Source: JBDHUV01 sp039809365
Lineage (GTDB): Bacteria > Patescibacteriota > Microgenomatia > Levybacterales > GWA1-39-11
Assembly (NCBI GenBank): GCA_039809365.1
Contig: JBDHUV010000027.1
Span: 1-9,434, forward strand
Direction: 5' to 3'
Length of the DNA: 9,434 nt
Shown here: positions 1 through 5,802 of the stretch, piece after piece
Position numbering within the stretch: position 1 is the first letter of the stretch
Layout of the letters: every line of letters begins with the position of its first letter
The notes under the pieces: generated by a model
Told to the model about the DNA's origin: nothing
Database searches by the model: none
The model's input: the letters and a program-made list of their open reading frames with translations, nothing else
Program-made: the position numbers and the translations under genes

Positions 1-202
1 CTGAGACTTCCATTATAACAATTTCTTGAGGAGCGGCAGAAGGAGTTACAACTTCTTTATCTTTTTTTGCCGCAGAGAGATTATTCAAATTTGTAACAAG
101 TACGGTAACCATTACAGGAATAGTAAGAAGTGCTGTAATGACTTCAATATATACTTTGCGATCTGGTGCGCGTTTTATCCAGCTAGTGAGTTTTTTAAAC
201 AT
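1..202 (-). CDS. Membrane-anchored hypothetical protein, N-terminal part (runs off window)
   Basis: An ATG at 202 opens a reading frame of 67 codons that reaches the left edge without a stop, so only the N-terminus is seen. It begins MFKKLTSWIKRAPDRKVYIE, a basic amphipathic stretch. One membrane segment follows at about residues 18-40 (VITALLTIPVMVTVLVTNL), then a polar, Lys/Ala/Pro-rich linker. This suggests a single-pass protein with its basic end inside and the remainder outside the membrane. A promoter-like pair lies 32 bases upstream (234-262). No Shine-Dalgarno motif precedes the start. The family is not recognised. The coding reading is supported by the coherent basic-TM-linker layout and the upstream promoter, while the opposite-strand frame over the same bases gives no sensible protein. 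Confidence 0.75.
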   Translation of the reverse strand, partial: MFKKLTSWIKRAPDRKVYIEVITALLTIPVMVTVLVTNLNNLSAAKKDKEVVTPSAAPQEIVIMEVS

Positions 203-233
203 AGATTTGGTGGAATTTATTTTGCAGATACTT

Positions 234-262
234 ATTGTAACGAATAGATATTAAAATTGCAA
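234..262 (-). promoter_or_regulatory. Predicted sigma-70 type promoter of the left-edge membrane protein gene
   Basis: On the minus strand, TTGCAA (262-257, 4 of 6 consensus) and TACAAT (239-234, 5 of 6) are separated by 17 bases. Transcription would start near 227, giving a leader of about 25 bases before the ATG at 202. This is by eye only, and AT-rich DNA yields chance matches. Confidence 0.45.
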
Positions 263-285
263 AGGATTAAAAATATAAATTTAGA

Positions 286-711
286 TTATTTGTATTCTAC
301 TTTAGCAATATTAAAATTATTATTTTTTATTTTATCCAGTGTGAGTGGAATAAGCCATTTTCCATTACTCATTATATTAGAGGGTAAGTTATTGATGTCA
401 AACCATTCAACAATTTCTTTATCAGTACTTTTAGCGTTTTTCGTATCTCCTGTATACACAAGTCCAAAGACATCCATGGTCCATTCATCAGATTCCAAAT
501 TACTCACATACACCCATTTATTTCTTTGTGTAACAAGACCTGTCTCTTCATGTATCTCTCTCACAATACATGACAGGCTATCTTCTCCTTGTTCTGTTTT
601 TCCACCAATTCCATTCACTCTTCCTTTTTGCCATTCAGGGGTTAACTTATGGATTAATAGTACTTTTGTAAGAGTAGAGTTGAATATAAATCCTAATGTA
701 TATCTTTTCAT
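286..711 (-). CDS. NUDIX hydrolase (MutT/MTH1-like)
   Basis: This 141-residue protein carries a complete Nudix box at residues 37-59: G37, E43, then R51-E52-I-H-E55-E56-T-G58-L, matching GX5EX7REUXEEXGU. The glutamates bind Mg2+ or Mn2+ for hydrolysis of a nucleoside diphosphate linked to another group. The preceding WQKGRVNGIGG (27-37) resembles the MTH1/8-oxo-dGTPase type, so clean-up of oxidised nucleotides is a reasonable guess, but substrate cannot be fixed from the box alone. Length is typical of a stand-alone Nudix domain, presumably cytosolic. I chose the ATG at 711 because the open frame further upstream (ATG at 768) starts inside the tRNA-Leu gene and has no Nudix homology. The start is only 32 bases after the tRNA 3' end, so both probably share one transcript. 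There is no Shine-Dalgarno; instead the start is abutted by CACCTCCT, the anti-SD sequence itself. Confidence 0.9.
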   Translation of the reverse strand: MKRYTLGFIFNSTLTKVLLIHKLTPEWQKGRVNGIGGKTEQGEDSLSCIVREIHEETGLVTQRNKWVYVSNLESDEWTMDVFGLVYTGDTKNAKSTDKEIVEWFDINNLPSNIMSNGKWLIPLTLDKIKNNNFNIAKVEYK

Positions 712-743
712 AGGAGGTGTTATCCAGTCATTATATAAAATAG

Positions 744-826
744 TGGCGCGAGTGGGAGTCGAACCCACACAGCCTTGCGACCAGTAGTTTTTGAGACTAC
801 CGCGTATACCATTCCGCCACCGCGCC
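744..826 (-). tRNA. tRNA-Leu (anticodon CAA)
   Basis: The 83-nt class II tRNA folds completely. The acceptor stem is GGCGCGG with TCGCGCC (last pair G-U) and the discriminator is A. The D arm is GCGG..CGC. The anticodon stem GTAGT/ACTAC encloses the loop CTCAAAA, giving anticodon CAA (reads UUG, Leu). The variable arm is GGTC-GCAA-GGCT, a four-pair stem capped by a GNRA tetraloop. The T arm is GTGGG-TTCGACT-CCCAC. CCA is not encoded, so a CCA-adding enzyme is needed. It is transcribed divergently from pepA and lies just upstream of the Nudix gene. There is no intron. Confidence 0.97.
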
Positions 827-855
827 AGGTGGGAACGCTTGTCAAACGTGGTGTA

Positions 856-864
856 ATTATAACA
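856..864 (-). promoter_or_regulatory. Extended -10 promoter of tRNA-Leu
   Basis: On the minus strand this reads TGTTATAAT, a perfect TATAAT preceded by TGn, the extended -10 form. No good -35 is seen at 16-18 bases upstream, which fits extended -10 promoters. Transcription would start near 849, leaving a leader of about 22 bases for RNase P to remove from the tRNA 5' end. It probably also drives the Nudix gene. Confidence 0.6.
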
Positions 865-872
865 TTAGTTTG

Positions 873-901
873 TTGATTTTCACATTTTGAAGAGATACAA
901 T
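873..901 (+). promoter_or_regulatory. Predicted promoter of pepA, positioned for a leaderless mRNA
   Basis: TTGATT (873-878, 4 of 6 consensus) and TACAAT (896-901, 5 of 6) are spaced by exactly 17 bases. The expected +1 falls at about 908-909, which is the A of the pepA start codon (909). No Shine-Dalgarno is present in between, so the mRNA would have no or almost no leader. Confidence 0.5.
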
Positions 902-908
902 AAGCCGT

Positions 909-2411
909 ATGCAATTTGCTGTTACAAAAAACACACTTAATAATGTATCTGCTGATGTTGTTACTTTTTTTGCATATGCAGGAAAGAAAAATTATCAGCT
1001 GTCTCCTGAGATAAAACAACTTCCTACAAAACTCCAACAGAGAATAATTGATCAGTTAGAGTTAGATCAATTTACGGGAAAAAAAGGAGAGATTGAGTTT
1101 ATTTTTTCCCAAAATGAAATTTTAGCTTCTCGTATTGCAATAATTGGATTAGGAGAGAAAAAGAAAGTTACGAATAATACATTAAGAGAAGCTATGGCGT
1201 TGTTGACAAAACGAATTAATAAATCTGTTAACTCAATTGCAACTTCATGCATAGAAAGCTCTATGAATAGTGAAGTACAAGCACAGTCTATGCTTGAAGG
1301 ATTAGAGTTAGGAACATATAAATTCGCAAATTATAAAGAGAGAGATCCTGCAGAAAAGGAATTAGAGATGGTAATAATCTCTGTTATAGACCAAAAAGAA
1401 CACACAAAAGTTTCAAGAGGATTAGCAAATGGTCATGCATATTATCTTGCAACAAAAATGGCACGTGATCTTGTGAATGAACAAGCTGCAATTGCTACTC
1501 CAACATTATTGTCAAAAGTTGCAGAGGAAATTGCTCTTCAAAATCCTCAGATAACTTGTAAAATTTTTGATAAAAAGCAACTTGAAGAGATGGGGGCTTT
1601 TGCGTTTTTGGGGATTGCACGGGGTGCAGATACTCCTCCTAAATTTATTGTGCTTGAATATACTCCAAAAACTCAAAAAATAAAGAAGAAAGTAGCACTA
1701 GTAGGAAAAGGTATTACATTTGATACTGGAGGAATTAATGTAAAACCAGAAGGATATATGACCACAATGAAACAGGATATGGCAGGAGCAGCAGCAGTGC
1801 TAGGTGTTTTCTCAGCAATGAATATAATTAAACCATCTTTTCCTGTAATTGGAGTTATCGCCGCAACTCCAAATGTCGTATCAGGAAGTTCAATTGTTCC
1901 TGGAGATGTCGTACACGCAATGAACGGAAAATCCATTGAAGTACTTCATACCGATGCTGAGGGCAGAGTAACTCTTGCAGATAGTCTTTCATATGTTGTG
2001 AAGCAGAAAGTAACTGAGATTATTGATCTTGCAACCTTAACTGGTGCATGTATGGTTGGGTTAGGAACAGATATTGCAGGAATTATGGGAAATGACAAAG
2101 ATGTTATAGCAAATCTTAAAGAAGCATCTGTTTTAAGTGGAGAAAAAATATGGGAACTTCCTTTACCTGAAGAGTACAAAGAATTAAACAAAAGTGAAGT
2201 TGCAGATGTCTCAAATTTGCCAAGTAGTAGATACGGTGGAGCAATCACAGCGGGTCTATTCTTACAAGAATTTGTAGATAATATTCCCTGGGCACATATA
2301 GATATTGCGGGGCCTGCATTTGCTGAAAAAGAGTATACATATGGTCAAAAAGGTGGAACAGGTTTTGGAGTTCGTCTTCTTTTGCACTATCTTCGGAACA
2401 GTAAAAGCTAG
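909..2411 (+). CDS. pepA: Leucyl aminopeptidase (cytosolic aminopeptidase, family M17)
   Basis: This 500-residue enzyme has the full M17 architecture: an N-terminal macro-like domain (about 1-160) and a C-terminal catalytic domain. All catalytic residues can be placed: K267 and D272 in VGKGITFDTGG, catalytic K279, D290, and D349/E351/R353 in HTDAEGR. Their spacing matches bovine lens leucine aminopeptidase (250/255/262/273/332/334/336) with a constant offset of 17. The two-metal enzyme releases N-terminal residues from peptides and is usually a cytosolic hexamer. The signature NTDAEGR has His347 in place of Asn. Length is typical (about 480-510). The ATG at 909 gives a normal N-terminus but has no Shine-Dalgarno; the upstream promoter predicts a leaderless mRNA. 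efp follows after 55 bases and may be co-transcribed. Some PepA proteins also bind DNA (E. coli Xer recombination), but nothing here indicates that role. Confidence 0.97.
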   Translation: MQFAVTKNTLNNVSADVVTFFAYAGKKNYQLSPEIKQLPTKLQQRIIDQLELDQFTGKKGEIEFIFSQNEILASRIAIIGLGEKKKVTNNTLREAMALLTKRINKSVNSIATSCIESSMNSEVQAQSMLEGLELGTYKFANYKERDPAEKELEMVIISVIDQKEHTKVSRGLANGHAYYLATKMARDLVNEQAAIATPTLLSKVAEEIALQNPQITCKIFDKKQLEEMGAFAFLGIARGADTPPKFIVLEYTPKTQKIKKKVALVGKGITFDTGGINVKPEGYMTTMKQDMAGAAAVLGVFSAMNIIKPSFPVIGVIAATPNVVSGSSIVPGDVVHAMNGKSIEVLHTDAEGRVTLADSLSYVVKQKVTEIIDLATLTGACMVGLGTDIAGIMGNDKDVIANLKEASVLSGEKIWELPLPEEYKELNKSEVADVSNLPSSRYGGAITAGLFLQEFVDNIPWAHIDIAGPAFAEKEYTYGQKGGTGFGVRLLLHYLRNSKS

Positions 2412-2451
2412 AAACTGGAATCTAAGCTCAACTTGAGGTAAAATATATATC

Positions 2452-2458
2452 AGGAAGG
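2452..2458 (+). promoter_or_regulatory. Shine-Dalgarno-like site of efp
   Basis: AGGAAGG lies 8 bases before the efp ATG at 2467. It is the best SD-like motif in a window where most starts have none, which suits a highly translated factor. Confidence 0.5.
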
Positions 2459-2466
2459 GAAAAAAT

Positions 2467-3021
2467 ATGATTGGCGTACAAGATTTAAGAACAGGGACAA
2501 CATTTGAAGAAGATGATCAAATCTTTGTTGTTCTTTCTTATGAACATATAAAAATGGGAAGAGGAAGCGCAAACATTAAAGTCAAAGTGCGTAACCTCCG
2601 AACAGGTGCAATTACTGAAAAAGGGTACATAAGTGGAGCACAGGTACATCCTGCACGTACACAAAATAAAGAGTATCAGTTTTTATATAAAGATGAAGAG
2701 AATGCGTTTTTTATGGATCCTCAGACATATGAACAGCACGAAATTCCTCTCCAAAAACTTGTAGGCCATGAATTTCTCCAGGAAGGGGAAAATGCTACTT
2801 TACAGTTTTATGATGAAGAGCCTCTTGCATTACAATTACCACCAAAAGTTACTTTAAAAGTTGAGGATACTCCTCCAGGTGTAAAAGGTAATTCTGCAAG
2901 TAATGTATATAAAGATGCGGTTCTTGTAAACGGAATGAAAATTCGTGTTCCATTATTTATTAACAATGGCGACGAAGTTGTTGTTGATACACGAGATGGA
3001 AGTTATACAAAACGTGCATAA
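2467..3021 (+). CDS. efp: Translation elongation factor P
   Basis: EF-P binds between the ribosomal P and E sites and promotes peptide bond formation at consecutive prolines. The 184-residue protein has the three expected domains: KOW-like N-terminal (about 1-62), central OB (65-127) and C-terminal OB (128-184). The C-terminal family signature ends in VPLFINNGDEVVVDTRDGSY (161-180). The loop that carries the modified residue reads KMGRGSANIKVK (29-40). Aligned to E. coli KPGKGQAF it puts Arg32 where Lys34 is beta-lysylated, and Met replaces the usual Pro. Arg at this site is rhamnosylated by EarP in some bacteria, but the Gly-Arg-Gly context differs and no modification gene is present here. 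The protein also contains its own Pro-Pro-Gly (136-138). The gene follows pepA by 55 bases, with an SD-like AGGAAGG upstream; yebC, another proline-stall factor, lies 4.6 kb downstream. Confidence 0.97.
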   Translation: MIGVQDLRTGTTFEEDDQIFVVLSYEHIKMGRGSANIKVKVRNLRTGAITEKGYISGAQVHPARTQNKEYQFLYKDEENAFFMDPQTYEQHEIPLQKLVGHEFLQEGENATLQFYDEEPLALQLPPKVTLKVEDTPPGVKGNSASNVYKDAVLVNGMKIRVPLFINNGDEVVVDTRDGSYTKRA

Positions 3022-3036
3022 CTTTTAATTCCTGAC

Positions 3037-3065
3037 TAGCCAGAATTCTGTCAATAAATTATAAT
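3037..3065 (+). promoter_or_regulatory. Predicted promoter of the MFS-led gene cluster
   Basis: TATAAT (3060-3065) is a perfect -10, with TAGCCA (3037-3042, 4 of 6) 17 bases upstream. The expected start is near 3072, about 14 bases before the ATG at 3086. A 10-base perfect palindrome, CAGAATTCTG (3041-3050), overlaps the -35 and the spacer. It would drive the five-gene run to 6804. Confidence 0.5.
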
Positions 3066-3085
3066 GAAAAAGGCAGTTTTCTTGC

Positions 3086-4387
3086 ATGAAATACTTACTT
3101 CTTATTTCACTTACATCATTTAGGCGATCGCTCAAACCTCTTTTATTGTCTCGTCCATTTAGTATTTTTATACTTTCTGTGCTTTTTACTCAGATTGCAT
3201 TTAACATGATGTATATCGCGCTCATTTTCCGCGTCTTTTCTATTACGTCTTCTTCATTTGCAGTTTCAATGCTTATTTTGACTGTTTTACTCCCTCAAGT
3301 AGTTCTTAGCTTTGTAGGTGGAATTGTTGCAGATTTACAAAATAAAAAATATATCTTAATAATTGGCAATATTTTACGAGCTATTATTATTCTCCCATTA
3401 ATTGGACAGGTAGACTCAATCATGCTTGTGTACTTAATTGCACTTGGTATCTCAATTGTGACTCAATTTTATGTTCCCGCCGAAGCACCCCTTATTCCAT
3501 ATCTTGTAGAGAAAAAAGATCTCCTAGTTGCAAACTCTATATTTGGTGTTTGTCTGTTTGGATCTACACTCATAGGCTATGTATTAGCAGGTCCTATAAT
3601 TCAAGCTTACACACATTTAGGAGCATTTCTGTTGATTGCTATTTTATACTCTATTGCAGCTATATTTGGCTTATTTATCCCCCGACAGCGAAAGGGAGAA
3701 GATGGTGAAGTATACTCAGAAGCTGTGGTAAGACGGTCTTTACGCGAAGAAATATACAATTTATATAAGCTTTTGAGATATACAAAAATTGCTGGAAGCA
3801 GCTTTTTCTTATTAGCATTTTCTCAAATAGTAATACTCATTCTTGCAAACTTAGTTCCAAGTTATGCAGAGACTGTTTTAAAAGTAAAAGTAGAGCAACT
3901 TTCATTATTAATCTTTGCTCCTGCTGCATTTGGGATGATTGTGTCTGCTTTTTGTATTGCTCTTTTATTTAAAACATATGACAAAAATAAGCTGATGACT
4001 ATTGGGGTTTTTATGTCTGGGATTACGCTGATTAGTTTTCCTGGTATATCAAAAGTTGTAGATTTAACAATAGTTCAGTCACTCAACACTCTGAGATTTG
4101 TTGATATCTCAGCAACCTCTCTTGTTCCAATATTTGCTGCAATAGCAGGATTTGCCAATGCTCTTATATTTGTTCCCAGTCAGACCGTTATTCAAGAAAT
4201 CGTTCCAGAGTCATCCCGTGCAAAATTATTTGGATTGTTATATGCGCTAATCGGAGCAGTTTCTCTTATCCCTGTAATAGTGACTGGTGGTATAGCAGAT
4301 GTATTTGGAGTAAAATCCGTGCTCTTATTACTTGGCTGTATTATAATAGGCATTGGATGTATGAGAGTAAAATTTAATCATGATTGA
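3086..4387 (+). CDS. Major facilitator superfamily transporter (MFS_3/EntS-like)
   Basis: This 433-residue polytopic protein has about 12 membrane segments in two halves joined by a charged cytoplasmic loop (about 198-235). A motif A equivalent, GGIVADLQNKK (78-88), sits between segments 2 and 3, with a second-half counterpart GGIADVFG (401-408). The loops VPAEAPLIPYLV (130-141) and VPSQTVIQEIVPESSRAKLFG (363-383) mirror each other; this pattern is typical of the MFS_3 exporters that include enterobactin exporter EntS and macrolide efflux proteins. Efflux of a small hydrophobic compound is the family expectation; substrate is unknown. The ATG at 3086 has only a weak upstream AAGG. The 3' end overlaps the next gene by 8 bases, so the two are probably translationally coupled. 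It ends in TGA, evidence for code 11. Confidence 0.9.
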   Translation: MKYLLLISLTSFRRSLKPLLLSRPFSIFILSVLFTQIAFNMMYIALIFRVFSITSSSFAVSMLILTVLLPQVVLSFVGGIVADLQNKKYILIIGNILRAIIILPLIGQVDSIMLVYLIALGISIVTQFYVPAEAPLIPYLVEKKDLLVANSIFGVCLFGSTLIGYVLAGPIIQAYTHLGAFLLIAILYSIAAIFGLFIPRQRKGEDGEVYSEAVVRRSLREEIYNLYKLLRYTKIAGSSFFLLAFSQIVILILANLVPSYAETVLKVKVEQLSLLIFAPAAFGMIVSAFCIALLFKTYDKNKLMTIGVFMSGITLISFPGISKVVDLTIVQSLNTLRFVDISATSLVPIFAAIAGFANALIFVPSQTVIQEIVPESSRAKLFGLLYALIGAVSLIPVIVTGGIADVFGVKSVLLLLGCIIIGIGCMRVKFNHD

Positions 4388-5054
4388 GTTTATTATTTTA
4401 TTAATAGTTTTGTTATACATAATGTTTCTTGTATATTCACTTGCAAAAAACGATTTTGTTCTTCTGCGTAAAAATGTATCTCTTCCTGAGTTATTTGATG
4501 GAGTAATTCTTAGCATGATCTCTGGTCTGTTTTTTGCACGAGTGTTTTATTTAATTGAGATACAAGAGTTTACGTGGTTTTATCCTTTTAGATTTGTCCA
4601 CCTAGTAAAGTTGCCTGGATTATCTATATTTGGGTTCTTTGTAGGAGTAATTCCTGTTTTATACTATATGTTACGAAAAAAGAAAGTAATGCAAAGAGTT
4701 TACGATATTGTATTTATCTCTCTTTTCCCTTTATTTGTTTTCTCTTTGATTACGCGTACGTACTCACTTGCCATCCCAAGCTTTCTTATTCAGATATTTC
4801 TTGCGTTTGCAGGGAGTGTTATTCTCTGGATTTGTACTCGGTTTTATCATAACTATACCTTAAAAGATGGAAGTATAGCTATGATTATTTGTATGTTTAT
4901 GTCAGTCGATTTGTTTTTATATGGGTTTGTAAGTAAGCACAAAATACTTATCTCTTCATTTTCTTTCTCTCAAATTTGTGCAGTCCTACTTTTCGTTGGA
5001 GCTGCTATTTTATTATTAAGAAATCAGTTTGAGTTATTTAAAAAGAAACGTTGA
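4380..5054 (+). CDS. Lgt-like integral membrane protein, probably catalytically inactive
   Basis: This 224-residue protein has about seven membrane segments. Its order of motifs follows prolipoprotein diacylglyceryl transferase (Lgt), which transfers diacylglycerol to the lipobox Cys. FFARVFYLIE (51-60) matches the Lgt GARLFYVL region. GLSIFGFFVGVI (80-91) matches G-x-SFHGG-x-x-G. A lone Arg126 sits where GRIGNFxN is expected, IPSFLIQ (132-138) resembles HPSQLYE, and SFSQICAVLLFVGAAILLL (195-213) resembles the final SxGQ segment. The essential His of SFHGG is replaced (Phe84 in this alignment), GRIGN is lost, and the C-terminal R-x3-E pair is absent (177-187). It is also shorter than active Lgt (about 260-290). 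I infer an Lgt-fold pseudoenzyme or an enzyme of changed chemistry. The alignment is by eye. It overlaps the MFS gene by 8 bases and precedes the RluA start by 1 base. Confidence 0.6.
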   Translation: MIEFIILLIVLLYIMFLVYSLAKNDFVLLRKNVSLPELFDGVILSMISGLFFARVFYLIEIQEFTWFYPFRFVHLVKLPGLSIFGFFVGVIPVLYYMLRKKKVMQRVYDIVFISLFPLFVFSLITRTYSLAIPSFLIQIFLAFAGSVILWICTRFYHNYTLKDGSIAMIICMFMSVDLFLYGFVSKHKILISSFSFSQICAVLLFVGAAILLLRNQFELFKKKR

Positions 5055-5055
5055 T

Positions 5056-5799
5056 ATGTCAGATTTAATACCCACAGTTGTTTTTGAGAATGATGACCTT
5101 TTTGTTGTTAATAAACCATTTGGAATGGTTGTAAATAATGCAGATACAACAAAAGATATGTATACTCTGCAAGATTGGATAGAGGAGAGTGGTAAAATTC
5201 CTTTGGGAGAACATTATACTGGTGACAAAGAAAGTGATTTTTATAAACGAGCAGGGATTGTCCATCGTATTGACAAAGAAACATCTGGTGCACTAATCAT
5301 CGCAAAAAATGAGACAGCATTTTTTGTCTTACAAAAGCAGTTCAAAGAAAAAACAATTCACAAAAAATATGTTGCATTATGCCATGGACATATAAAACCA
5401 GAGGAAGGAATAATTGACGTACCTGTGGGCAGATTACCTTGGAATAGAAGAAAATTTGGGGTAATTGCTGATGGGAGAGAGTCGAGAACAAGGTATGCTC
5501 TTGAACAGACATACATTGGCCCAAACAAGGAAGTATTATCTCTTGTTAACTGTTTTCCTGAAACAGGAAGAACACACCAGATCCGAGTTCATATGAGATA
5601 TATTGGATTCCCCATTTTTGGTGATCCACTCTATGCAGGACGGAAGAATAGTAGAAGGGACAGGAAATTTTTAGAAAGACATTTTCTCCATGCTCAAGAA
5701 ATATCATTTTCAAATCCTTTAGACTCTAAAGAAATAAAAGTAGTGGTGCCTCTTTCACCAGAATTAGTTAGTTTGCTTGAAACACTTACGAAAACATAA
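5056..5799 (+). CDS. RluA-family RNA pseudouridine synthase
   Basis: This enzyme converts uridine to pseudouridine in rRNA or tRNA. Conserved elements are NKPFGMVV (19-26), the catalytic motif HRIDKETSGALIIAK (70-84) with Asp73 as nucleophile, and the C-terminal GRTHQIRVHMRYIGFPIFGD signature. The protein is 247 residues and has no N-terminal S4 RNA-binding domain, which sets it apart from RluC and RluD and is closer to RluA in layout. The target uridine cannot be inferred. I chose the ATG at 5056 over an in-frame TTG at 5029, because the TTG lies inside the preceding gene and adds residues without homology. Only one base separates it from the upstream TGA, so translation is probably coupled. 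A weak AAGAAA precedes the start. The LytR_C gene follows after 3 bases. Confidence 0.93.
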   Translation: MSDLIPTVVFENDDLFVVNKPFGMVVNNADTTKDMYTLQDWIEESGKIPLGEHYTGDKESDFYKRAGIVHRIDKETSGALIIAKNETAFFVLQKQFKEKTIHKKYVALCHGHIKPEEGIIDVPVGRLPWNRRKFGVIADGRESRTRYALEQTYIGPNKEVLSLVNCFPETGRTHQIRVHMRYIGFPIFGDPLYAGRKNSRRDRKFLERHFLHAQEISFSNPLDSKEIKVVVPLSPELVSLLETLTKT

Positions 5800-5802
5800 A
5801 AT

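Noticed and set aside
712..719. Perfect Shine-Dalgarno AGGAGGTG on the plus strand
   Set aside because: No plausible start codon and gene follow on that strand. It is the complement of the Nudix leader motif reported as a finding.
712..768. Longer Nudix start at 768
   Set aside because: The extra 19 codons lie within the tRNA-Leu gene and the spacer and have no Nudix homology.
257..787. Plus-strand open frame of 176 codons
   Set aside because: It is antisense to the Nudix gene with its intact catalytic box and continues into the tRNA-Leu gene; its protein is low-complexity with no domain.
720..1037. Minus-strand open frame of 105 codons
   Set aside because: It crosses the tRNA, both promoters and the start of pepA; it is a shadow.
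2427..2437. Inverted repeat CTCAA-C-TTGAG between pepA and efp as a terminator
   Set aside because: The stem is 5 pairs, the loop is a single base and no T-run follows, so it cannot be an intrinsic terminator.
5029..5055. TTG start for the RluA gene
   Set aside because: It adds nine residues inside the preceding gene without homology; ATG 5056 fits the family and the coupled arrangement.
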